Source: an uncultured Pluralibacter sp.
GTDB taxonomy: Bacteria > Pseudomonadota > Gammaproteobacteria > Enterobacterales > Enterobacteriaceae
Direction: 5' to 3'
Assembly (NCBI RefSeq): GCF_913775985.1
Contig: NZ_CAJYMB010000010.1
Location: 62,001-126,000, forward strand
DNA: 64,000 nucleotides
A program made the position numbers and the translations under genes. This document shows, piece after piece, positions 41,549 to 50,731 of this stretch (its first letter is position 1; each line of letters starts with the position of its first letter). The notes beneath the pieces are model-generated. The model was given only the letters and a program-made list of their open reading frames with translations, was not told where the DNA came from and made no database searches.

Positions 41549-41573
41549 TCCCAGGTCCTGCGGATGAAACCGT

Positions 41574-42080
41574 ATGAATAAACACTCTTTTTTACGCCAG
41601 AGCCTTCTGGCGTTTTATTTGATTTTGGCTACGTTGGTCAGCGGCTGTGGTTCGGCCTCTCACAGTGACCCTTCCCGATACAAACTTCATTTTCAAGCTC
41701 ACCCACAGATAAACAATTCAGCACCCCTGAAAGTCCGCGTGATGCTGCTTAAATCCGATGCGGAATTTATGGCTTCTGACTTCTACTCTTTACAGAATCA
41801 GGCGCAGAAGGTGCTCGGCGGCAACCTGCTCAACAGCGATGAGTTCTTCCTCATGCCCGGCCAGCTCGCGAAAGACCTGAGCGGCGCCAGCTCGCCCGAA
41901 GCGCGCTACATCGGCGTGATGGCGGAGTACCAGTCGCTGGACGGCAAAAAGTGGCGTATCTCTCTGCCGCTTCCCAACGGCGAGGACGCGCCGTTCTGGA
42001 AATTCTGGAAACGCTCATCGGACGAGCTCCAGGCAAACCTCTTTCTTGACGTAAACGGGATCCGCGTCCTGACGCACTGA
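41574..42080 (+). CDS. tssJ: T6SS outer-membrane lipoprotein TssJ
   Basis: This is a 168-aa protein with signal peptide and lipobox (LVSGC). The mature domain has the TssJ pattern: PLKVRVMLLKSDAEFMASDF, LNSDEFFLMPGQ and YIGVMAEYQSLDGKKWR. It anchors TssM to the outer membrane in the TssJLM complex. It is followed 23 bp later by tssK, as in most T6SS loci. Confidence 0.92.
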   Translation: MNKHSFLRQSLLAFYLILATLVSGCGSASHSDPSRYKLHFQAHPQINNSAPLKVRVMLLKSDAEFMASDFYSLQNQAQKVLGGNLLNSDEFFLMPGQLAKDLSGASSPEARYIGVMAEYQSLDGKKWRISLPLPNGEDAPFWKFWKRSSDELQANLFLDVNGIRVLTH

Positions 42081-42103
42081 GGCGCGATCTACAGGGAATC
42101 AGC

Positions 42104-43447
42104 ATGAATAAAGCAGATAAGGTGGTCTGGACCGAAGGCATGTTTTTGCGCCCGCACCACTTCCAGCGGGCGGAAAGCCACCTGCAGCACCAGCTTCGCG
42201 AGTGGGGCAACATGCAGCGCTCGTACCTGTGGGGCTTTCTGGATGTTGAACTTGACGACACGATGCTGCACCAGGGCTGCATTGCTCTGAACTACGCCAG
42301 CGGCCTGCTGCCGGACGGCACCTTCTTTCACTTCTCCGATGCCCGACAGGGCCCCGCGCCGCTGGCGATCCCGGACAACACCAGCAACGAAAAAGTGGTT
42401 CTGGCCCTGCCGGCCCGGCGCGGCGGCCGCGAAGAGGTGATCTTCAACGAAGAGCGCGACTCGCTGGCGCGCTATATCGCCTTTGAGCGCGAGGTTGAGG
42501 ACGACAACGCCCTCGCGGTAGGCGAAGCGACGGTGCAGTTTGCCCGCCCGCGGCTTACGCTGATGCTGGAAAAAGACCTTACCGCCGAGTGGACCGCCGT
42601 TGGCGTGGCCTTCGTGGTGGAAAAGCGCAACGACAACCTCGTTCAGCTCGACACCAGCTACATCCCGCCGACGCTTAACGCCAACAATCAGGTCCAGCTT
42701 TTCAAGATGGTCAACGATCTCCATGCCCTGCTGCTGCAGCGCAGTCAGCAGATTGCCGGTCGTCTGCGCCAGCCGGGGCGCTTTAACACCTCCGAGCTGA
42801 TTGAGTTTACCCTGCTGTCGCTGATTAACCGCCATCTCGGCCACGCGTCACACCTGAAAAAACTGCCGCTGATTCACCCCGAAGCGCTGTGGAGCAGCTG
42901 GCTGCCGTTTGCCTGCGAGCTGGCTACCTGGAGCGCCCAGCGCGCGCCGGACGCGACGCTGCCGCTGTACAACCACGACGATCTGGCGGGCTGCTTCGGC
43001 AAGCTGATGCTGATGCTGCGCCAGGGACTGTCGCTGGTGATGGAAGACAGCGCTATCCAGCTGCCGCTCACCGAACGCTCTCACGGTTTGAATATTGCCA
43101 CCGTGCCGGACACCAGCATGGTGCGCGACTTCGGCTTCGTGCTGGCGGTGAAAGCCAGCGTGCCGGGCGAAATTCTGCTGACCCACTTCCCGGCGCAGAT
43201 GAAGATTGCGCCGGTGACCAAAATTCGCGATCTGGTCCAGCTTCAGCTGCCGGGCATGGTGCTCAGGGCGATGCCCGCCGCGCCGCCGCAAATTCCGTGG
43301 CACGCCGGCTATAACTATTTCGAGCTGGAGAAGGGCAGCGAGCTGTGGGGGGAAATGGAAAAATCAGGCGCCTTTGCACTGCATCTGGCGGGCGAGTTTC
43401 CCGGTCTTAATATGGAATTTTGGGCCATTCGTAGCCCGGCAGAATAA
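42104..43447 (+). CDS. tssK: T6SS baseplate protein TssK
   Basis: This is a 447-aa protein. The start KVVWTEGMFLRPHHFQRAE is the family hallmark. The C-terminal NYFELEKGSELWGEMEKSGAF segment is also conserved. TssK trimers connect the baseplate to the TssL/TssM membrane complex. It stands between tssJ and tssL in the usual JKLM order. Confidence 0.96.
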   Translation: MNKADKVVWTEGMFLRPHHFQRAESHLQHQLREWGNMQRSYLWGFLDVELDDTMLHQGCIALNYASGLLPDGTFFHFSDARQGPAPLAIPDNTSNEKVVLALPARRGGREEVIFNEERDSLARYIAFEREVEDDNALAVGEATVQFARPRLTLMLEKDLTAEWTAVGVAFVVEKRNDNLVQLDTSYIPPTLNANNQVQLFKMVNDLHALLLQRSQQIAGRLRQPGRFNTSELIEFTLLSLINRHLGHASHLKKLPLIHPEALWSSWLPFACELATWSAQRAPDATLPLYNHDDLAGCFGKLMLMLRQGLSLVMEDSAIQLPLTERSHGLNIATVPDTSMVRDFGFVLAVKASVPGEILLTHFPAQMKIAPVTKIRDLVQLQLPGMVLRAMPAAPPQIPWHAGYNYFELEKGSELWGEMEKSGAFALHLAGEFPGLNMEFWAIRSPAE

Positions 43448-43464
43448 CAAAGCGAGCGCTCATT

Positions 43465-44700
43465 ATGCAGGAACAACAGGCCTCCGGTATTCCCGCCGAG
43501 GCAAATACCCGCGGCAACAATCCCCTGGTGGCAGCGGCAACCCCGCTGCTCAACGCCATTTCGCAGATACGGCACTCGGTTTCTCATGACGATCGCCCGG
43601 GTCTGCGGCAAAAGCTGATCGATGAAATCCGCCGTTTTGAAGTGCGCTGCCAGCAGTCGGGGCTGGCGTACGAGGTGATTGTTGGCGCGCGCTACTGCCT
43701 GTGCACGGCGCTGGACGAAGCGGCGGCCCTGACGCCGTGGGGCGGCGGCGGCATCTGGTCCGGTAACGGTCTGCTGGTGACCTTCCATAACGAAACCTGG
43801 GGCGGCGAGAAATTCTTTCAGCTGCTGGCACGCCTGTCGCAGAACCCCCGCGAGCACATCAACCTGCTGGAGCTGATTAACTACTGTCTGCTGCTCGGTT
43901 TTGAAGGCCGCTACCGGGTGATGGACAACGGCCGCACCCAGCTTGAAACCATCAAGCAGCGCCTGCGCCAGATGATTTACGGCGTGCGCGGCAGCTATGC
44001 GCCGCCGCTGTCGCCCCACGGTGAAGATCGCCCGGTACTGCGCAAGCTGTGGCGGCCGGTGGTGCCGCTGTGGGCCTGCGCGGCGCTGGCGGGCTTTATC
44101 GCCTGTCTGTTCTACATCGTGCTCAACTGGTGCCTCGGCGACAGCACCAGCCCGGTGCTGGCAAAAATCTACCAGACCCAGCTGCCTGAAGCGGCAGTGC
44201 AGCAGCCGGCGGAAAAACCGCCCGCGGTGCTGAACCTGCGCGGCTTCCTGCGCCCGGAAATCGACGAGGGGCTGGTGGCGGTGCGCGATGAAGCCGACCG
44301 CAGCGTGGTTATCCTCAAGGGCGACGGCCTGTTCGCCTCCGCCTCGACGGTGGTGCGCGACCGCTACGGCGCGGTCATTGACCGTATCGCCCAGGCGATG
44401 AACAACGTCAGCGGGCGGATCCTCGTCGTCGGCTACAGCGACAACGTGCCTATCCGCAGCGCGCGCTTTGCCTCCAACTACGAGCTGTCGCTGGAGCGCG
44501 CCCGCTCGGTGCAGAAGCAGCTGCAAAAGCACCTGACCCAGCCCGCCCGCGTGAAAGCGGAAGGGCGGGGCGAAGTCGATCCCATTGCGCCAAATACAAC
44601 GCCTGAGAACCGTGCCCGAAACCGCCGTGTGGAAATTACGCTGCTGGTGTCGCCTGATAATACCCAGGCCGAGCTGAACGGATTGCCACAAGGAAATTAA
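43465..44700 (+). CDS. tssL: T6SS inner-membrane protein TssL with OmpA-like domain
   Basis: This is a 411-aa protein. The cytoplasmic hook domain (about 20-185; YCLCTALDEAAALTPWGGGG) is followed by one transmembrane helix (about 197-218) and a periplasmic OmpA/MotB-type peptidoglycan-binding domain (about 270-400; VGYSDNVPIRSARFASNYEL). It is an evolved TssL with its own peptidoglycan anchor. It is followed 2 bp later by tssM. Confidence 0.95.
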   Translation: MQEQQASGIPAEANTRGNNPLVAAATPLLNAISQIRHSVSHDDRPGLRQKLIDEIRRFEVRCQQSGLAYEVIVGARYCLCTALDEAAALTPWGGGGIWSGNGLLVTFHNETWGGEKFFQLLARLSQNPREHINLLELINYCLLLGFEGRYRVMDNGRTQLETIKQRLRQMIYGVRGSYAPPLSPHGEDRPVLRKLWRPVVPLWACAALAGFIACLFYIVLNWCLGDSTSPVLAKIYQTQLPEAAVQQPAEKPPAVLNLRGFLRPEIDEGLVAVRDEADRSVVILKGDGLFASASTVVRDRYGAVIDRIAQAMNNVSGRILVVGYSDNVPIRSARFASNYELSLERARSVQKQLQKHLTQPARVKAEGRGEVDPIAPNTTPENRARNRRVEITLLVSPDNTQAELNGLPQGN

Positions 44701-44702
44701 GG

Positions 44703-47700
44703 ATGCTGACGACTCTGCTTTCGATACTCACCAACCGCATACTCTGGGGCTTCATGGGCGCTACGGCGGTAGCCGCCGTTATCTGGATGATCGGCCCGCT
44801 GCTCTCCATCGTTGATACCCGGCCGCTGGAGTCGACGCAAAACCGCGTCATCACCATCGCCGTGGTGTACCTGTTCTGGGCCCAGAGCCACATCCTGCCG
44901 CGGCTCTACAATGCCTGGCTCAACCGCAAGCTGATGGACAACCTGCAAAAGCAGGAGAAGGGCGAGGCCGGTAAAGAGGGCGGCCCGCAGCATCGCCTGA
45001 ACAGCGAAGACCAGGTGCTGTCCGAGCGCTTTGACGAAGCGGCCCAGGTCCTGAAAAAAGCCCACTTCAACAAGGCGGGCAGCAGCGCGTGGACTCAGCG
45101 CTTCAGCACCCAGTACCTCTACCAGCTGCCGTGGTACGTGATCATCGGCGCCTCCGGCTCCGGTAAAACCACCGCGCTGGCGAACTCCGGGCTGCAGTTC
45201 CCGCTGGCGGACCGCTTCGGCAAAACCGCCCTGCGCGGTATCGGCGGCACCCGCAACTGCGACTGGTGGTTTACCAACGAGGCGGTGCTGCTGGATACCG
45301 CCGGGCGCTACACCACCCAGGAGAGCGAGCAGGCACAGGATGCCGGCGAGTGGCTGAAATTTATCGCCCTGCTGCGCAAATACCGCCGCCGCCAGCCGAT
45401 TAACGGCGTGGTGGTGACCATCAGCATTTCCGATCTGCTCACCCAGTCGCCAGAGGCCTCGCGCCAGCAGGCGGTCAACCTGCGCCAGCGCCTCTCTGAA
45501 CTGCACGAGCAGCTCGGGATCCGCTTCCCGGTATACGTGCTGGTGACCAAAGCGGATCTGCTGAAGGGCTTCCGCGCCTGGTTTGCCGATTACGACAAGG
45601 CCCAGCGCGACCAGATTTGGGGTTTCACCTTCCCCTGGGATCAGGCGAAACAGGCCGGCTTTGACCTGATGGGCAACTTCCAGCAGGAGTTCTCCCAGCT
45701 CCAGCAGCGGCTGGATGCCGGACTGGGCGATACTATGCTGCAGGAGCACGACGCCAAAACCCGCGCCGATGCCTGGCTGTTCCCACAGGAGTTTGCCGCG
45801 CTGCGCCCGCTGCTGGCGGACTACCTCAGCACCGTGTTTGCCCGCTCCAATTTTGAAACCGAATTCTCTCCGCGCGGCATCTACTTCGCCAGCGGCACGC
45901 AGGAAGGGCTGCCGTTTGACCGGGTGATGGGCGAACTGAACCGCTCGCTGTCGCTGCCCCAGGGTGCCGAAGGCGATAGCTGGGATGCGGTCAGTAAAGA
46001 AGCGCCGATCCCCGGCGGCAAGGGACAGAGCTACTTCATCAAGAACCTGCTGCAAAACGTCATCTTTCAGGAGGCGGGCATTGCCGGGCAGAACCGCTGG
46101 TGGGAGCTGCGCAGCCGGGCGGTGATCTGGTCCGGCTACGCGCTGCTGCTGCTGCTGCTGGCGATCCTCGGCTGGCTGTGGCTGGTGAGCTTTGGCAACA
46201 ACAAAGCCTACCTGCAGGAAGTGGACGCCAAAGTGCCGAAAGTCGAACAGCAGAGCAAGGCGCTGCAGGATCCCGCCGGACGGGATCTGTTCAGCATGCT
46301 GCCGCTGCTTAACGGCCTGCAGGATCTGCCGAAAAGCGCCGATTTCGACATCAACGATCCGGCCGTCACCCGCCGGATGGGCCTGTATCGCGGCTACGAT
46401 GTGAGCGACGCGTCGCAAACGCTCTACCAGAAGGCGCTGCAGCAGATGCTGCTGCCGGAAGTGGCGATGCGCATCACTACCTGGCTGCGCAACGACAACG
46501 GCAGCGACGTGGAGTACAGCTACGAGGCGCTGAAGGCCTACCAGATGCTGTACCTGCCGAAAAAATATGACGGCAAGTTCCTCACCTCCTGGGTGATGCT
46601 CAATCTGCAGCGCAACCTGCCGCAGGACGTGACCCAGGCGCAGCTGCGCCAGCTGGAAACGCACCTGACCCGGCTGCTGGAGCCGCAGATCCAGTCCTCG
46701 CCCTACGCCAAAGACGACGGGCTTATCAGCCGCGAGCGGGCGCTGATCAACCAGCAGCCGCTGTCGACCCGAGTGTACGGGCGGCTAAAGCGCCTGCTGG
46801 AGCACGATGACGCCCTTAAGCCGGTCTCGCTGGCGAGCCTCGGCGGCCAGCAGAGCGAGCTGGTGTTCTCGCGTAAAAGCGGCAAGCCGGTGAGCGACGG
46901 TGTGCCGGGCCTGTATACGCCGGACGGCTACTGGAACGTGTTCAATAAGCAGATCGACAGCGTCACCACCGCCCTGCACGAAGACGACAGCTGGGTGCTG
47001 GGCACGACTACCGTACAGGAAGACAAGCAGCAAACCGATAATGCAGTGCGCCAGCTGTATATGCGCGATTTCACCACCCGCTGGGACAGCTACATTCAGG
47101 ACATTCAGCTGAATAACAGCGGCGATCTGTCGTCGCGGATCAACACCGCCCGGCTGCTCTCCGGCAGCAATTCGCCGCTGCGCAGGCTGGTTGTTAACCT
47201 CAGCCAGGTGCTGACCCTGACCCGCGCCGAGCCGCAGGGCTCCGGTGCTGAAAAAGAGAAAGCGCCGGACAACCGCGCTACCCGCACGCTGGAGGCGCTG
47301 TTCAGCAACGGCGAGCAGAAAACGCCGCAGGGCACCGCCATCGCCCAGACGCCGGAGCAGCAGGTCACCGAGCACTTTGCCCCGCTTATCGAGCTGGCCC
47401 AGCCGCTGGAGAAGGGCGGTAAAACCATCGTCTTTGACGATTTTCTCAAGCAGGTGGACGAACTGTACCGCTACCTGACCGCGGTGCAGGATGCGGCCAA
47501 CAGCGGCATGCAGCCGCCGGGCGGCGATGCCATCAGCCGCCTGCAGGCCAGCGCCGGACGTCTGCCCGGCGGGCTGCAAACCATGTTCAGCAAGATGGCG
47601 GTGGGTGCCAGCAGCGATACCCAGCAGCGGGATCTCAATAACATCCGCAAGAGGCTGAATGTGGAAGTGGGCGGCTTCTGCCGGCAGGCCATCGCCGGGC

Positions 47701-48326
47701 GCTATCCGCTGGTGCGGGGCGCCAGCAGCGAAGTGACGCCGGACGATCTGGCGCGAATGTTCGCCCCCGGCACCGGCATGATGGACGCCTTTTTCCGCGA
47801 TAATTTGACCAACAAAGTGGACACCACCCAGCGCAGCTGGCGGTTCACGCCGGGCATTGACGGCAAAACCCTGCCCGGCAGCGAAGCGATTCTGCGCCCG
47901 TTCCAGCAGGCGCAGTCAATTCGCGACGCGTTCTTTGCTAACGGTGCCACCGCGCCGGCATTCAAGGTCACCGTGCGCACCCTCAGCATGGATAACCGCA
48001 TTTTGAACCTGAACCTCGACGTGGACGGGCAGCAGCTGCGCTACAGCCACGGCCCGCAGGCGGTGCAGATGATGAGCTGGCCGGGGCCGGGCGGCACCAG
48101 CCAGGTGCGCATGCAGCTGGGGCTGGCGGACGGCACCACCTCAACGCTGACCACCAGCGGCGCGTGGGCGCTCAACCGCTTCTTTGATAAGGCGCGTATC
48201 GCCCCGGGAAGCAGCAGCCTGAGCCGCCAGGCCACCTTTAACGTCGACGGCCATCAGGTCACGCTGGAGTTTGCGCCAAACAGCATCCGCAATCCTTTCC
48301 AGCTTCCTCGTTTTTCATGTCCTTAA
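44703..48326 (+). CDS. tssM: T6SS membrane protein TssM (IcmF-like)
   Basis: This is a 1207-aa protein. Two N-terminal transmembrane helices (about 12-37 and 48-65), a cytoplasmic P-loop domain with intact Walker A GASGSGKT (149-156), a third helix (about 470-495) and a long periplasmic domain that reaches TssJ. With TssJ and TssL it forms the membrane-spanning complex. Confidence 0.96.
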   Translation: MLTTLLSILTNRILWGFMGATAVAAVIWMIGPLLSIVDTRPLESTQNRVITIAVVYLFWAQSHILPRLYNAWLNRKLMDNLQKQEKGEAGKEGGPQHRLNSEDQVLSERFDEAAQVLKKAHFNKAGSSAWTQRFSTQYLYQLPWYVIIGASGSGKTTALANSGLQFPLADRFGKTALRGIGGTRNCDWWFTNEAVLLDTAGRYTTQESEQAQDAGEWLKFIALLRKYRRRQPINGVVVTISISDLLTQSPEASRQQAVNLRQRLSELHEQLGIRFPVYVLVTKADLLKGFRAWFADYDKAQRDQIWGFTFPWDQAKQAGFDLMGNFQQEFSQLQQRLDAGLGDTMLQEHDAKTRADAWLFPQEFAALRPLLADYLSTVFARSNFETEFSPRGIYFASGTQEGLPFDRVMGELNRSLSLPQGAEGDSWDAVSKEAPIPGGKGQSYFIKNLLQNVIFQEAGIAGQNRWWELRSRAVIWSGYALLLLLLAILGWLWLVSFGNNKAYLQEVDAKVPKVEQQSKALQDPAGRDLFSMLPLLNGLQDLPKSADFDINDPAVTRRMGLYRGYDVSDASQTLYQKALQQMLLPEVAMRITTWLRNDNGSDVEYSYEALKAYQMLYLPKKYDGKFLTSWVMLNLQRNLPQDVTQAQLRQLETHLTRLLEPQIQSSPYAKDDGLISRERALINQQPLSTRVYGRLKRLLEHDDALKPVSLASLGGQQSELVFSRKSGKPVSDGVPGLYTPDGYWNVFNKQIDSVTTALHEDDSWVLGTTTVQEDKQQTDNAVRQLYMRDFTTRWDSYIQDIQLNNSGDLSSRINTARLLSGSNSPLRRLVVNLSQVLTLTRAEPQGSGAEKEKAPDNRATRTLEALFSNGEQKTPQGTAIAQTPEQQVTEHFAPLIELAQPLEKGGKTIVFDDFLKQVDELYRYLTAVQDAANSGMQPPGGDAISRLQASAGRLPGGLQTMFSKMAVGASSDTQQRDLNNIRKRLNVEVGGFCRQAIAGRYPLVRGASSEVTPDDLARMFAPGTGMMDAFFRDNLTNKVDTTQRSWRFTPGIDGKTLPGSEAILRPFQQAQSIRDAFFANGATAPAFKVTVRTLSMDNRILNLNLDVDGQQLRYSHGPQAVQMMSWPGPGGTSQVRMQLGLADGTTSTLTTSGAWALNRFFDKARIAPGSSSLSRQATFNVDGHQVTLEFAPNSIRNPFQLPRFSCP

Positions 48327-48342
48327 CCGCAAGGAAAGCCGA

Positions 48343-49050
48343 ATGTCCCAGATCCCTGCGATTGGCTGGTATGGCAAGTTACCCAGCACCGGTGATTTTT
48401 TACAGCGCCGCTTCCCGGACATGCTGGTCCGGCAGTGGTCCCACTGGTTTCAGATTGGCCTGCAGACCTGGCAACAGGAGCAGGCGCGCAGCGGCGAGCG
48501 CGAATTCAGCAGCGCGCCGGTGTGGAATTTTATCGTACCGCCGATGCTCGGCGGCCAGATGGTGCAGATGGGCTGCCTGATCCCCGGACGCGACCGGGTG
48601 GGCCGCCAGTACCCTATCTGCGCGCAGATAGCCTGCAACCCGCTGGAGTGGTCTCCGCAGATCCTCACCCAGGCCGGCGGATGGTACGAGCAGACCGGCC
48701 GTACTCTGCTGCACGCGGTGCGCAACGGCTTTGCGGCAGAGCAGCTCGACCAGGCGCTGCTGGCGATCCCGGCCCCGCAGCTGGCACCGCCGGAGCAGCG
48801 CTCGGAAATTCTGGACGTGATCGGCTACGACGACGCGGCGCAGAACACCCTCGGCTGGCAGCAGGCCGCCGACTGTTTCGATCCCCAGCGCCAGACCAGC
48901 TTCTGGTGGACCAACCGCGCCGACGGCTATCCGCTCTACACCCACGTCCACAGCGGCAATCTGACCGGACAGCTGTTTACCCTGCTGTTCGATCCCGCCG
49001 GCGGCGCGCGTCCCGGCCGGCACGGCCTCTATCCGCCGATGTTTGAATAA
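48343..49050 (+). CDS. tagF: T6SS-associated protein TagF
   Basis: The protein has 235 aa from the ATG at 48343, which has AAGGA upstream. The start IGWYGKLPSTGDFLQRRFP and LIPGRDRVGRQYPI are typical of TagF/DUF2094. In Pseudomonas, TagF represses T6SS after translation by sequestering Fha, against the PpkA pathway. With tagH and pppA present, a similar check is likely here. Confidence 0.92.
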   Translation: MSQIPAIGWYGKLPSTGDFLQRRFPDMLVRQWSHWFQIGLQTWQQEQARSGEREFSSAPVWNFIVPPMLGGQMVQMGCLIPGRDRVGRQYPICAQIACNPLEWSPQILTQAGGWYEQTGRTLLHAVRNGFAAEQLDQALLAIPAPQLAPPEQRSEILDVIGYDDAAQNTLGWQQAADCFDPQRQTSFWWTNRADGYPLYTHVHSGNLTGQLFTLLFDPAGGARPGRHGLYPPMFE

Positions 49051-49061
49051 GCAGGCAGGTT

Positions 49062-50075
49062 ATGAATATTGATGAATTTCTGGTTCCGATAAGCGCCGAG
49101 CAGCCCTGCGGCGAAAACCTGGAGTACGACGCCGACTTTCAGGCGATGGAGCAGGCCAGCCAGGGCAAAGCCGAGCAGCAGTTCGGCGATACCATCATCC
49201 CGGCAGAGCCCGCCGACTGGATGCAGGTGGAGAAGCTCACTATCAGCCTGCTGGATCGCACCAAAGATCTGCGGGTGATGATTGCGCTGACCCAGGCCTG
49301 GACCCGCCGCCGCGGGCTGGCGGGCTACGCCGACGGCGTGCTGCTGATCGAGCAGGCGCTGAACCGCTACTGGCAGCCGCTCTTTCCGCTGCTGGAGGAG
49401 TATGGCGAAGAAGATCCGTTTTTCCGCATCAACGCGCTGGCCGGGCTGGGAGACAAGTCGGCCCTGACCAGCGCCCTGCGCAACGCGCTTCTGCTGCGCA
49501 GCAGCGGCGACGAGCTGTCGCTGCGCGATGCCCAGGCGCTGCTGGACGGCAGCAAAACCGAGTGCCCCGACTATCCCGGCGGCCGCGCGCGGCTGATTGA
49601 CGAACTCTCCCGGGGCGGACAGCCGGGCATCGACGCGATCGTCGCCATCCACCAGCGCCTGCAGGCCATTCACGCCCTGCTGGTGGACAAGCTCGGCGAA
49701 AGCAACGTGCCGGAGATGGAGCAGCTGCTGAAAAGCGCGGCCCTGGTGGCTGGCGCCTGTCAGATAACCGATCTTTCCGCCTTTCAGCCGCCGGGCGAGG
49801 AGCAAAACGTGAACGAACCTGCCGTATCTCCCGCCGCGGCACCGGCTGCTCAGGCTACTGACTGGCGCAGCGCCCAGGTTACCTCCCGGGCCGACGCGCA
49901 GCTGATGCTGGAGAAGGCGAAGCAGTACTTCGTCCGCTACGAGCCCAGCCATCCGGCACCGCTGATGATCGAGCGGGTGCAGCGGCTGATCGAACTCGAC
50001 TTTATGGAGATCATTCGCGATCTGGCGCCAGACGGCGTTAATCAGCTGGAAAATATCTTTGGACGTCGCGACTAA
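49062..50075 (+). CDS. tssA: T6SS protein TssA
   Basis: This is a 337-aa protein with the ImpA N-terminal domain (ISAEQPCGENLEYDADFQAM; DRTKDLRVMIALTQAWTRRR). An Ala/Pro-rich linker lies near 245-270, and the short C-terminal helical part ends MEIIRDLAPDGVNQLENIFG. It primes and coordinates sheath-tube polymerisation. A 129-bp spacer without a visible signal separates it from tssB. Confidence 0.92.
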   Translation: MNIDEFLVPISAEQPCGENLEYDADFQAMEQASQGKAEQQFGDTIIPAEPADWMQVEKLTISLLDRTKDLRVMIALTQAWTRRRGLAGYADGVLLIEQALNRYWQPLFPLLEEYGEEDPFFRINALAGLGDKSALTSALRNALLLRSSGDELSLRDAQALLDGSKTECPDYPGGRARLIDELSRGGQPGIDAIVAIHQRLQAIHALLVDKLGESNVPEMEQLLKSAALVAGACQITDLSAFQPPGEEQNVNEPAVSPAAAPAAQATDWRSAQVTSRADAQLMLEKAKQYFVRYEPSHPAPLMIERVQRLIELDFMEIIRDLAPDGVNQLENIFGRRD

Positions 50076-50204
50076 CGCGACCGGACGCGATACGCGCCAT
50101 CATTCACGCCGGCCCTGCGTCGCCGACGGTCTGTAGCGTGTACAGGGCGACAGGCATGAGGTCTGGCGCTCACCCTTTACCGCGCATCTACGATGGAGAA
50201 CATC

Positions 50205-50729
50205 ATGGCAACAAGTAACAGTGGGCAGAAATTTATCGCGCGCAACCGCGCGCCCCGCGTGCAGATCGAGTACGACGTCGAGATTTACGGCGCGGAACGC
50301 AAAATTCAGCTGCCCTTCGTCATGGGCGTCATGTCGGATCTGGTGGGCAAGCCGGTAGAAGGGCTGCCCTCGGTAGAAGACCGCAAGTTCCTCGATATCG
50401 ACCTTGATAATTTTGACGAGCGCATGAAGGCGCTGAAGCCGCGGGTGGCGTTTCACGTGGACAACACCCTCACCGGCGAGGGCAAGCTGAACGTCGATCT
50501 GACGTTCGACAGCATGGATGACTTCCTGCCTGACGCGGTGGCCCGCAAAGTTGAGCCGCTGAATAAGCTGCTGGAAGCCCGCACCCAGCTCTCCAACCTG
50601 CTGACCTACATGGACGGCAAGAATGGCGCGGAAGAGCTGATCGCCAAAATTCTGCAGGATCCGACGCTGCTCAAGTCCCTGAGCCAAGTTCCGCAAAAAG
50701 ATGACAGCGCCAAAGGCAGCGAGGAGTAA
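50205..50729 (+). CDS. tssB: T6SS sheath small subunit TssB
   Basis: The protein has 174 aa from the ATG at 50205, which has GGAG 6 nt upstream. SGQKFIARNRAPRVQIEYDV and ELPF-type IQLPFVMGVMSDL mark the VipA/TssB family. With TssC it forms the contractile sheath. It is followed 2 bp later by tssC. Confidence 0.96.
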   Translation: MATSNSGQKFIARNRAPRVQIEYDVEIYGAERKIQLPFVMGVMSDLVGKPVEGLPSVEDRKFLDIDLDNFDERMKALKPRVAFHVDNTLTGEGKLNVDLTFDSMDDFLPDAVARKVEPLNKLLEARTQLSNLLTYMDGKNGAEELIAKILQDPTLLKSLSQVPQKDDSAKGSEE

Positions 50730-50731
50730 TC

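Noticed and set aside
44697-46664. 655-aa antisense open frame opposite tssM
   Set aside because: It is a shadow of codon bias in GC-rich DNA. The plus strand encodes a complete TssM with Walker A and membrane helices. The same applies to long antisense frames opposite tagH (55460-57421), uvrA (37689-38864) and alr (31718-32998).
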